Positions 24,329-31,680 of a stretch of 34,532 bases of DNA are shown here, piece by piece; positions within the stretch are counted from its first letter, which is position 1; every line of letters starts with the position of its first letter. The DNA comes from CAZCCV01 sp964497515 (GTDB taxonomy: Bacteria > Armatimonadota > UBA5829 > DTLH01). Position numbers and translations under genes: made by a program. The DNA lies in the NCBI GenBank assembly GCA_964497515.1, contig CAZCCV010000027.1:1-34532 (forward strand), read 5' to 3'. Below the pieces are notes generated by a model. The model was not told where the DNA came from, ran no database searches, and worked only from the letters and a program-made list of their open reading frames with translations.

Positions 24329-25459
24329 TTATTCCGACACTTGTTCCAGGTATTCCAATCCCAGCTCAGTCAATCTGTCTCTGTCAGTGCCTGCAGGGAT
24401 GTCGAGGTATTTGGCAAACTCACGCCACTCACCTTCCAAAGGCAGTGCCTTGCGTTCACCATCTATCGTAACCGTCGGGCCTTCCTTCTTCGGACGCGGC
24501 TCAAATTGAAAATGCAGAGCTTCCATCCGCAGTCGTCGAATAGTCTCGTAGTTCAGGTCTTGGATAGTAGCGCGTGGAATGTTATTGACAATCAGTCGCA
24601 CGATTTTTGCGTCGTGACCGCCTCTAATTCCGGAAACGCGCTCCTCAACCAGTTTATCAATTTCAACTGCGGTTAGTCCTTCTGCATCGATGGATCTGAG
24701 TTCAATCACATCCCGTGTCTTTGTCTGATGAAAATCGACAATTCTGTGCTGGTCAAGATCGAACTCGATGAACCCTTTGGGCTTTTTCGTTTCTTCCCAT
24801 ATGTTCGTGCTTGTATACTCAAGCGATCCCGAGTAGTAGGCATTCTCTGCTATTTTCTCGTGAATGTGGTAGTGCCCGAGAGCAACATAGTCCCACTTGT
24901 CGTGCAGTATTTTGGAAGGGCTTATTGCCTCACCAACATCATAGTAGCTGCGTGCTATGCCTTCCATAGTGCCGTGCACCGTCAGAACGTTGTATTTGGT
25001 CTCTGAGTTTGGCTCTATCTTCAAGCTAGCTAGCTCCGGAAGAGCTCTGTGGCAAAGGCAGTACACTGTTGTATCAATACTCCCAATATGAAGCGCTTGA
25101 TAATCGCTGTGAACCACGTGCACATCTGAGATCTGTTTGAAAAGATCGAGGATACAGCCGGTATCTACAGATCTTGGCGAATCGTGGTTGCCACCAATGA
25201 TGACGATCGGCGCCTTTATCTGCCTACGTAGCTCGGCGAACTCGTAGAACGTGTGTTGTATCATCAGGTTGGATGGTCTTACCACGTGAAACAAGTCGCC
25301 AGCTATAACAACTATGTCAGGTTGGATAGTCTTTATCTTCTCGAGAGCTTGCCTGAATGCTTTGAAGACATCCGCTTCACGACAATTTATACCTTGACTG
25401 GTTATTCTGTTGTAGGCGCGGTATCCCAGATGGACATCCGCCAGGTGAGCTATTCTCAT
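24329..25459 (-). CDS. sbcD: SbcD/Mre11-type exonuclease subunit
   Basis: A 376-residue metallophosphoesterase. The motifs follow in order: HLADVHLGYR (6-15), VIAGDLFH, IGGNHDSPRS, TVHGTMEG and VALGHYHIHE, which together bind two Mn ions. The C-terminal part carries the capping and SbcC-binding region. It lies immediately before sbcC. The ATG at 25459 is 21 bases after the stop of the zinc-ribbon protein and has no recognisable ribosome site, which suggests coupling with that upstream gene. Confidence 0.94.
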   Translation of the reverse strand: MRIAHLADVHLGYRAYNRITSQGINCREADVFKAFRQALEKIKTIQPDIVVIAGDLFHVVRPSNLMIQHTFYEFAELRRQIKAPIVIIGGNHDSPRSVDTGCILDLFKQISDVHVVHSDYQALHIGSIDTTVYCLCHRALPELASLKIEPNSETKYNVLTVHGTMEGIARSYYDVGEAISPSKILHDKWDYVALGHYHIHEKIAENAYYSGSLEYTSTNIWEETKKPKGFIEFDLDQHRIVDFHQTKTRDVIELRSIDAEGLTAVEIDKLVEERVSGIRGGHDAKIVRLIVNNIPRATIQDLNYETIRRLRMEALHFQFEPRPKKEGPTVTIDGERKALPLEGEWREFAKYLDIPAGTDRDRLTELGLEYLEQVSE

Positions 25460-25480
25460 GCGGGGTTTTTAACGAGGATA

Positions 25481-25849
25481 TTAGTCTTCGTCCTCGTCAC
25501 CTTCTGGCTCTGCAGGAATTGGTTCGCCCGTTGGGGATATGATGACACGACGATTGCATATATCGCAAGCGAACTCTTTACGGGAGCAGAACAGGTCGTT
25601 CTTGCTGGCACAATATGGGCAGTAAAGATGTCGCACAGGTTCCTTCTGCAGGCGAATCATCCATACCATTAGCACTACACTTATTATGATGGATATCGCC
25701 AGGATGATAATCCCGGCAACTTGTAGAATCGTTCCGCTTCCAAATAGTGTTAACGCAAGCCCGATAAACGCAGCAATGCCTACCTTTTTGAATGATCCGG
25801 AATAGTGCTGCTCGAGCCCGCGGATAGTGTCGTAGTTGGGCTTAGTCAA
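25481..25849 (-). CDS. Two-helix membrane protein with a zinc ribbon
   Basis: A 122-residue protein with two membrane segments (about 22-40 and 43-65), a basic turn, and then a zinc ribbon. Its cysteine pairs are CPYC (77-80) and CDIC (95-98), with Cys88 between. The tail is very acidic (EPEGDEDED). I do not recognise a named family. The start is TTG at 25849 with GGGGAG about ten bases upstream. It is the first gene of the unit that continues with sbcD and sbcC, has its own promoter, and its message would begin with a stable hairpin. The operon position suggests, but does not show, a link with the SbcCD nuclease at the membrane. Confidence 0.78.
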   Translation of the reverse strand: MTKPNYDTIRGLEQHYSGSFKKVGIAAFIGLALTLFGSGTILQVAGIIILAISIIISVVLMVWMIRLQKEPVRHLYCPYCASKNDLFCSRKEFACDICNRRVIISPTGEPIPAEPEGDEDED

Positions 25850-25877
25850 TGATCAGATGCTCCCCTATTTCGTGTTC

Positions 25878-25903
25878 GCATGGAGTCTCGACTCCGACCA
25901 TGC
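25878..25903 (-). promoter_or_regulatory. Stem-loop at the predicted 5' end of the zinc-ribbon/sbcDC message
   Basis: GCAT and GGAGT pair with ACTCC and ATGC, giving nine pairs with a four-base bulge and a CTCG/CGAG tetraloop. An alternative outer stem is GCATGG/CCATGC. The structure starts at about the predicted first base of the minus-strand transcript. It could stabilise the message or be an operator. Confidence 0.4.
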
Positions 25904-25909
25904 AGAGCA

Positions 25910-25938
25910 ATGCTACCCCCAAATGGTCGCAATGTCAA
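25910..25938 (-). promoter_or_regulatory. Promoter of the zinc-ribbon/sbcD/sbcC unit
   Basis: On the minus strand a perfect TTGACA (25938-25933), 17 bases and TAGCAT (25915-25910, four of six). The predicted start is near 25903. The divergent promoter of the DUF5916 gene begins 30 bases away. Confidence 0.55.
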
Positions 25939-25967
25939 CCAGCCCAGAGGCTTTGGGTGAGTTTTGC

Positions 25968-25997
25968 TTGACCGGTTGCTTGCCAACAAGCTACAAT
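25968..25997 (+). promoter_or_regulatory. Promoter of the CBM9/DUF5916 gene
   Basis: TTGACC (25968-25973), an 18-base spacer and TACAAT (25992-25997), each box five of six. The predicted start near 26004 leaves a leader of about 23 bases carrying AGGAGGTG. Confidence 0.6.
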
Positions 25998-26026
25998 TGC
26001 CGTGGTTGTTCCCTAGGAGGTGGGAC

Positions 26027-28003
26027 TTGAGGTTTCTCTTACTGGCTCTGGTTATCTCTATTCTCGCCATACCATCTTTCGGTCTGCAGATACAGGCTAT
26101 TCGAGCGGTGGATCCACCGATCATCGACGGCAAGCTCGATGACGCTTGCTGGCAACGTTTACCGGACGCCAGCGAGTTCGTCTACAGCGAAACCGGTACT
26201 CCGGCCGCCGAAGAAACTGAAGCCTGGATTTGCTACGACTCCAACAACATCTATGTCGCCTTCAGGTGTTACGACAGCAAACCAGATAAAATCGTCGCTC
26301 AACAGGTGAAACGCGGCGGCTCAATCGCGACCGATGACAGAGTGATCATCGGTGTCGATCCTTGGCACGAACATCGAAGCCTCTACTACTTCTACTGCAC
26401 CCCTCGTGGTACTCAATCCGAAACTATTCCAGATGGTGGCGGCAGTAAAGTGGAATGGCGAGGCGATTGGTACGCCGCAGCAACGCAGGATGACACTGGT
26501 TGGTATGCCGAAATGGCGATCCCCTGGGAAATCCTGAAGTATCCCAAAGGTCAGCAGACTATTGGTCTGGTATTCTGGAGGCATTCTGCTCGGTTTGACA
26601 TGCAGTGGAGTTACCCCGACCTCGGTCCGAATATGGACGAGCACAACGCTGCGGACTGGCAGGAAGTCGAACCTCCTCACCCCAAGTTGCGCACGGTTGG
26701 CTTACACTATACTAATGTAGGCCTGGGTGGAGTAGCTTTTAAGAACGGCCTCGATATCAAACACCAGTTGTCCCGGCAAATCAATGGGCTGCTCACTGTA
26801 AACCCGGACTTTGCCAGTATAGAGCAGGATGTTGAAAGCATAGATTTTACTTATTTTCCGAGGGTGCTTACAGATCGCCGGCCATTCTTCCAGGAAGGTG
26901 GTGACTTCACCTTTCCGCGTGAACATCAAATGTTCTACAGCCGTAACATTACAGATGTGGATGTGGGTGTAAAAGTGACTGGAAGGTCGGCCAAACACGC
27001 TTTCTCCGGGCTCTACACTAGTGGCGGCAGTTGTGACAATCATTTGTACTGCAAATCGAATTGGAATTTCGGCAAGATCAACAGTGCCGGATTTGCTCTA
27101 GCCTCTACACGTCTGCCGGATATTGATAACGATGTAGTATCAATCTACGGGACATTAGGCAAAAGGACAAATCTGCGAACTGATACACTCAATTATGTGT
27201 TGATGAAAAGCTCTACTTCTGGCGAGGGCGGCGACGGCACTGCGAGCATTATCCATGCGTCAGGAGAAGGTGGTCCGAAACAGCTTGCGTGGAATGCCAG
27301 ATACATGGACATCGAGCCGGATTATTTTGCTGCCGATGGACTGGTTCCAGACCCCGACTTAAAAGGGCTGGATTACGGTTTGGGTTATGGCGACCAGTAT
27401 GACGAAGGCCGTCTCAGGGGTTATTTTGTAGGTTCGTCAGCCTACTCGTGGCGGTTGCACGATGGTGACAGGTTGTCTAGAGGTGCTGAAGTCTATGGAG
27501 ACATTTGGGGTGTGGGATGGATGTGGCACTTCAGCGTTAGTGGTGGTTCCCGCAGACACGTCGCTGGTGACGGCACGGCTTCCTTATATCACGACCGACA
27601 TTACTCGGTTGGGTTTGGCTGGAACCAAACGGATATGTTTCGACGCGGCTGGATAGACGTTGGCTTTGGCAAACTCGCTGGAGGCAACTCACAGCATATA
27701 ATGGCGAAGCAGGCTATCAAGCTTGGCGGTTCATTTCACTCAGATTTGTCAGTAGAGTACTTGCGCCTCACGGGGCCAAATGCGGATAGGCAACGACAAT
27801 CCGTCGCTTCGATAACGTACGATCTGTCTGCCGAGCGTTCCATCTCGGCTCGCGTGATCGAACGAAATGGCAAGATGAATGTGTCCTGCGGATTCCGACA
27901 AGCAGTAAGGCGAGGCGCAGACCTCTACATTCTATTCGGCGATCCTAATGCCGATAAGACTGTGAACCGAGTGACACTGAAGCTTATCAGACCTTTGTTC
28001 TGA
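26027..28003 (+). CDS. Secreted CBM9-like/DUF5916 outer-membrane protein
   Basis: A 658-residue exported protein. I chose the TTG at 26027 because a near-perfect AGGAGG lies six bases upstream and a signal peptide (about 1-20) then begins at once. A carbohydrate-binding family 9-like beta-sandwich follows (about 28-210: PPIIDGKLDDACWQRLPDAS, IYVAFRCYDS, GWYAEMAIPWEIL). From about 215 it is DUF5916, with the motif VNPDFASIEQDVESIDFTYF and RPFFQEGGDFTF, then beta-rich sequence ending in Phe (LIRPLF). This suggests a barrel in the outer membrane with a sugar-binding face. It is transcribed alone between two divergent promoters and a terminator. The ligand is not known. Confidence 0.87.
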   Translation: MRFLLLALVISILAIPSFGLQIQAIRAVDPPIIDGKLDDACWQRLPDASEFVYSETGTPAAEETEAWICYDSNNIYVAFRCYDSKPDKIVAQQVKRGGSIATDDRVIIGVDPWHEHRSLYYFYCTPRGTQSETIPDGGGSKVEWRGDWYAAATQDDTGWYAEMAIPWEILKYPKGQQTIGLVFWRHSARFDMQWSYPDLGPNMDEHNAADWQEVEPPHPKLRTVGLHYTNVGLGGVAFKNGLDIKHQLSRQINGLLTVNPDFASIEQDVESIDFTYFPRVLTDRRPFFQEGGDFTFPREHQMFYSRNITDVDVGVKVTGRSAKHAFSGLYTSGGSCDNHLYCKSNWNFGKINSAGFALASTRLPDIDNDVVSIYGTLGKRTNLRTDTLNYVLMKSSTSGEGGDGTASIIHASGEGGPKQLAWNARYMDIEPDYFAADGLVPDPDLKGLDYGLGYGDQYDEGRLRGYFVGSSAYSWRLHDGDRLSRGAEVYGDIWGVGWMWHFSVSGGSRRHVAGDGTASLYHDRHYSVGFGWNQTDMFRRGWIDVGFGKLAGGNSQHIMAKQAIKLGGSFHSDLSVEYLRLTGPNADRQRQSVASITYDLSAERSISARVIERNGKMNVSCGFRQAVRRGADLYILFGDPNADKTVNRVTLKLIRPLF

Positions 28004-28004
28004 T

Positions 28005-28031
28005 AAGGGGCTGAGTCGCACCCAGCCCCTT
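28005..28031. terminator. Hairpin between convergent genes
   Basis: AAGGGGCTG (28005-28013) pairs with CAGCCCCTT (28023-28031), nine pairs. It directly follows the DUF5916 stop and lies five bases from the end of the convergent lipoprotein gene. U-tails are poor on both strands, so it may act as a bidirectional, inefficient terminator. Confidence 0.5.
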
Positions 28032-28036
28032 CATTC

Positions 28037-29098
28037 CTACTCGCCCGGAATCAACGGATTATTCGGTGCAGGGGGAATGCCAGGACGTGGTGTTGACCCA
28101 GGTTTTGGCGTAGCAGCGTTTGGATCAAACTCCTTCGCGCCTGGTGGCGGTGTGAACTTGAACTTGCTGTCTGGCACGGAAGCGTTTGCTACTATGCTTT
28201 TCATCGTTGTTGTTTGAGTCATCACGGCAGAATCTGTGATCTTCGGCAGGTTCTCGATGGAAGGCATCTTCTGGCCGCTTTCTTTGGCTTTCTGTTCCAT
28301 AGCTTTGATCTGTGCCTGGCGGAAGCTCTCCAAGTCTTTTGGGGTTACCGTCTGGATTACTTGCAACTGGTGTATAAGATAGTCCGATTTGCCAACCCAT
28401 ACTTTCTGCTTGATTGTTGACCCCCCGCCATGAGACTCAATAGTGTGCTCAATGATGTAAGTGTCTACACCGTTTATCTTTTCTGATCCAATGAGTTTGG
28501 CCTTTTTAGCGATACTTGATATGTCATTACCAGCGAGCAGCACTTGGGTAGAAAGATCCTTTATGCTTTCCCGCTTGCCGAAAGCGTCTTTTGGAGCTGG
28601 CCGCTTCATATACATCTTCTCTGCGGGAAAATAAACGTACGCATTGACTCCGTCCATCAAGCTTATCTGCGATTCGTTGCCTTTGCCCATCTCCAATCGC
28701 ATACTGTTCGGTCGTTTGTAATCAAGTGCTATTGGACGCTCGTCGGACTGCTTCTCTTTGCCCATACTCTGTGTAACACGCAAAACTCCTTGCATTTGCA
28801 GAGTCTTGGCAGAAGCATACGTTGCGGCGGCCTTGGTCAGAATATCCTTGGCTGTCGGGTTGGCTGGCAGATCTCCACTGGTTTTCGTGCCCTGTGTCTC
28901 ATCGGTCGGTTTTACATTATCCTTAGCAGATTCGGGCTTATCTCCAGATTCTTCAGAAGTCTTGTCCTTGGCTGATGACTTCGAAGTCGTCACATCTTTC
29001 GGTCCTGGGGCACTGGTATCTACCGCTTGCTTTTTGGCACATCCAACAATTCCGATTGCGAAAAGCGCGGCTAAGAGCAATACTGCGAATCTCTTCAT
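28037..29098 (-). CDS. Lipoprotein, LolA/LppX-like fold
   Basis: A 353-residue protein with a signal peptide and lipobox (IGIVGC, Cys20), so it should be acylated. A Ser/Lys/Glu-rich linker (21-80) leads to a beta-rich domain (about 85-330) with LQMQGVLRVTQSMGKEKQSD, RPNSMRLEMGKG, DGVNAYVYFPAEKMYMKRP and GVDTYIIEH. This is the pattern of outer-membrane-lipoprotein-sorting (LolA-like, DUF2092-like) proteins, which bind lipid or lipid anchors. A Pro-rich tail ends it. The ATG at 29098 has AGGAGG five bases upstream. It lies 39 bases after the thioredoxin-reductase-like gene and is probably cotranscribed. The fold call is by pattern only. Confidence 0.78.
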   Translation of the reverse strand: MKRFAVLLLAALFAIGIVGCAKKQAVDTSAPGPKDVTTSKSSAKDKTSEESGDKPESAKDNVKPTDETQGTKTSGDLPANPTAKDILTKAAATYASAKTLQMQGVLRVTQSMGKEKQSDERPIALDYKRPNSMRLEMGKGNESQISLMDGVNAYVYFPAEKMYMKRPAPKDAFGKRESIKDLSTQVLLAGNDISSIAKKAKLIGSEKINGVDTYIIEHTIESHGGGSTIKQKVWVGKSDYLIHQLQVIQTVTPKDLESFRQAQIKAMEQKAKESGQKMPSIENLPKITDSAVMTQTTTMKSIVANASVPDSKFKFTPPPGAKEFDPNAATPKPGSTPRPGIPPAPNNPLIPGE

Positions 29099-29137
29099 CT
29101 ATTCCTCCTGGTGTGGTGGGCGTGTGTAATCACAATT

Positions 29138-30094
29138 CTAGTGTTGGGTACCCCAATCTGATTCACCTTCTTCAATTTGATCGGCTGGCAACCGCACCAA
29201 ATACGAATAGGCGGCAAGAGCAGCCTTCGCCCCATCCCCAGCAGCAATGATAATCTGCTTCTCGGGCACATCGGTTATGTCTCCTGCGGCAAAAAGGCCG
29301 GGGACACCTGTCTCGCAAGCGCAATTGACCGGTATTTCGCCGAGACGGTTCAGACCGACCAGACCATTTAGAAATCCTGTATTTGGTACCAGGCCAATTT
29401 CGACAAATACAGCGCGCACTTTGATGTGACGTTTCTTGCCAGTCTTCAGGTTCTTCACATTCAGCCCCGTGACCATCACATCACCCATTATTTCAGTTGG
29501 GGTGCTATTCATCAGAAGCTCTACGTTTTGTCCGTTTTTCACTTTTTTCTGAAGGATTTCATCACCGCCCAGCTTGTCGTTGATGTCAATGAGGTAGACT
29601 TTGGGTGTTATCCTCATCAACTGCATTGCAGCATCGAGACCGGAGTTTCCACCACCAACAACAGCAACCTCCATCCCGGCAAAGAGTGGTGCATCGCACG
29701 TGGAGCAGTAAGAGACACCCTTTCCTCGGAACTGGTATTCGCCTGGCACATTGAGCAGCCTCGGAGACTTGCCCGCTGCAATTATCAACGCCCGACACTT
29801 GATCTTCCGACCGTCATCTGTTTGAACACTGAATCCGCTATCGGTTTTTGAGACTTTGGTTACCCCAGTGTACTCAACACGTAAGTTGAAGTACCTTAGG
29901 TGATCTTCAAACTTCAGAACCAACTCTGGTCCAGTAATATAGGTGTAACCAAGATAGTTCTCAACCTCTGAGCTCCAGGTTGTCTGCCCGCCGATGTCTT
30001 TTGTGATGAGGAGTGTATCGAGTTGCTTGCGTGCTGCATAGACTCCTGCCGTCATTCCGGCGGGACCCGCACCAATAATTATGAGATCGTGCAT
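29138..30094 (-). CDS. Thioredoxin reductase-like FAD/NAD(P)H disulfide reductase
   Basis: A 318-residue flavoprotein. The FAD site is IIIGAGPAGMTAGVYAAR (5-22). The redox pair is CSTC (130-133) in GVSYCSTCDAPLFAGMEVAVVGGG, with the NAD(P)H site GGGNSGLDAA. The C-terminal FAD motif is LFAAGDITD. The segment around the disulfide (CDAPLF) resembles the reductase part of AhpF and ferredoxin-type relatives more than classical TrxB (CATCDGFF). After the NAD(P)H GGGNSG the HRR-type NADPH residues are not seen (text reads VYLIDINDKLGG), so the cofactor may be NADH. The gene lies 58 bases after a glutaredoxin gene, a likely partner. The ATG at 30094 has a weak GGGATGG upstream. Confidence 0.88.
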   Translation of the reverse strand: MHDLIIIGAGPAGMTAGVYAARKQLDTLLITKDIGGQTTWSSEVENYLGYTYITGPELVLKFEDHLRYFNLRVEYTGVTKVSKTDSGFSVQTDDGRKIKCRALIIAAGKSPRLLNVPGEYQFRGKGVSYCSTCDAPLFAGMEVAVVGGGNSGLDAAMQLMRITPKVYLIDINDKLGGDEILQKKVKNGQNVELLMNSTPTEIMGDVMVTGLNVKNLKTGKKRHIKVRAVFVEIGLVPNTGFLNGLVGLNRLGEIPVNCACETGVPGLFAAGDITDVPEKQIIIAAGDGAKAALAAYSYLVRLPADQIEEGESDWGTQH

Positions 30095-30152
30095 TGTTCC
30101 ATCCCATTTGTGCTTACAGGATGATTCACTTCACCCTGCGCAGAAGCTGTCA

Positions 30153-30395
30153 TCACAACTTCAGCAGCTCTTCTAGCTTAGGTCTGTTGAAACCTACCAC
30201 TATACTGCCGTCGATTTCGATGACTGGCACTTGGAGCCGGCCAGACTTCCTGACTAACTCGTCTCTTGCGGCAATGTCGGTAGTTACATCCTTCTCAGTG
30301 TAGACAACGCCTTTGTCCGACAGGTATCGTTTCGCATGCTGGCAGTAAGGGCAAGTGGGCGTGCTGTAGATCGTAATCTGCCGCTCAGTTGCCAT
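30153..30395 (-). CDS. Glutaredoxin-like protein
   Basis: An 80-residue thioredoxin-fold protein with the active site CPYC (residues 15-18, in YSTPTCPYCQHAKRYL). The cis-Pro segment QVPVIEIDGSIVVGFNR follows. The absence of an N-terminal extension fits the NrdH/Grx class. I chose the ATG at 30395 because GGAGGGG lies about five to eight bases upstream; a frame from 30416 would contain that site. It heads a group with the reductase and a lipoprotein, suggesting a small redox pathway in which the reductase recycles it. No ribonucleotide reductase gene is near. Confidence 0.9.
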   Translation of the reverse strand: MATERQITIYSTPTCPYCQHAKRYLSDKGVVYTEKDVTTDIAARDELVRKSGRLQVPVIEIDGSIVVGFNRPKLEELLKL

Positions 30396-30479
30396 GGTAA
30401 CCCCTCCCTCAAACAATACTTATGCAAGAGTCTACCCCAGATAACAGAATTTTGAACGGTGTATACTTGTCAACTTGGC

Positions 30480-30508
30480 TTGGCAATTAGTGCTGCAGGC
30501 TGTAGAAT
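30480..30508 (+). promoter_or_regulatory. Promoter of the URO-D/GH2 operon
   Basis: TTGGCA (30480-30485), 17 bases and TAGAAT (30503-30508), each five of six. The predicted start near 30515 leaves a leader of about 47 bases containing a small TCCGG/CCGGA hairpin before AGGAG. Confidence 0.6.
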
Positions 30509-30561
30509 GAGGCTGGCTCCTCCGGAATACAACCGGATTCTAACCTCTTCAGGAGATGCTG

Positions 30562-31650
30562 TTGGATAGAGAACGAGCACTTAAGGCGTTGAGGCGCGAG
30601 CCCACAGACAGAATTCCCCACGGAGAGATGATCTCTAACCCTGATGCTGTGCAATTGATAACCGGAATTGATCCGTGGCAGCAGCCGCGACAGGCTCAAA
30701 AAGCATTGATAAGCAAATATGCTATAGACATTTGGCAACTCCCTGCCGATGACACTCCGATCCCACGCATCTTGGATGACGATACACACATTGATGACGA
30801 TGGGCGCGCAACCGTGCGTTGGGGAATGGAGCGCACGTGGCACTGGGATTGGGGGCACAAGTTCAATACTCTGGATGATGTTATCGCGTACCAGCCTCTC
30901 GAGAATATGGACCAGAGAGATATGGAGCCGGTTGCTCTTGACATCCGATTATCTGTCGACGACCTCGCAGCACAGTTTCAGACAACACTGGACAAAGGCC
31001 GAAAGGCCAATGGCGACCTTGCACTCGCGCACGGTGGGTTCTATAACACAATGTTTATGTGGCCGCTTCTTACCTTTGGTTGGGAAAAGTTTCTCGAGCT
31101 TGGGATTTCTTATCCTGAGGACACAGATCGATTGCTAAAAGACTTTTCAGAGTTCTCTCGGAAAGTCTTCAAGGCGTGGGCTAAGACCGATCTGGAGGTA
31201 TTTTCAAGTCACGACGATATCTGCTTTCAAGCGGGGCCCGTTTTCTCTCCCACGTGGCTCAGAAAGCATATCTATCCGTACTACGAGGAATTCTGGGGCT
31301 ATCTGAAAGATGCCGGTAAGATCGTTTTCTTCGTCTGTGATGGTAATGTGGATCAAGTAGCGGATGATGTTATAGCGTGTGGAGCTGATGGCATTCTATC
31401 AGAGCCTTACACCAATTGGAGCGAGTATGCTAGAAAGCATCCAGATAAAATCCTGATGGGCGATGGAGATAATCGTATTATCAAAACTGGCGACAAAGAT
31501 GCCATCTACAAAATGGTTAGAGAGATGGCAGATTTTGGGCGCGACCTGCCGGGATACTTCTTCTGCGTGAGCAATCACATCACTCACGACCTTCCTCCCG
31601 ATGGCGTGAAACATTATTTTGATGCGGCTGCACTCTACAGTGGGCGCTAA
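30562..31650 (+). CDS. Uroporphyrinogen decarboxylase (URO-D) family protein
   Basis: A 362-residue TIM-barrel protein of the URO-D/methyltransferase superfamily. It has the N-terminal RERALKALRREPTDRIPHGE, typical of the non-haem branch, and C-terminal elements such as GADGILSEPYTNW and HPDKILMGDGDNR. It is not a haem-pathway HemE: the neighbours are sugar genes and the HemE signature RQAGRY is missing. Relatives in Armatimonadota-, Planctomycetota- and Firmicutes-type genomes often lie next to glycosidases; their reaction is mostly unknown. I prefer the TTG at 30562 because AGGAG (30551-30555) is six bases upstream, whereas it touches the ATG at 30556. GH2 follows 30 bases after the stop, so the two are an operon. 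Confidence 0.83.
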   Translation: MDRERALKALRREPTDRIPHGEMISNPDAVQLITGIDPWQQPRQAQKALISKYAIDIWQLPADDTPIPRILDDDTHIDDDGRATVRWGMERTWHWDWGHKFNTLDDVIAYQPLENMDQRDMEPVALDIRLSVDDLAAQFQTTLDKGRKANGDLALAHGGFYNTMFMWPLLTFGWEKFLELGISYPEDTDRLLKDFSEFSRKVFKAWAKTDLEVFSSHDDICFQAGPVFSPTWLRKHIYPYYEEFWGYLKDAGKIVFFVCDGNVDQVADDVIACGADGILSEPYTNWSEYARKHPDKILMGDGDNRIIKTGDKDAIYKMVREMADFGRDLPGYFFCVSNHITHDLPPDGVKHYFDAAALYSGR

Positions 31651-31680
31651 AGCAATGGAACTTACGGAGTCAGATGCTGA

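Noticed and set aside
30396..30479. TTGACA near 30474 as promoter of the glutaredoxin series
   Set aside because: The -35 box is perfect on the minus strand, but no acceptable -10 lies 16-19 bases downstream.
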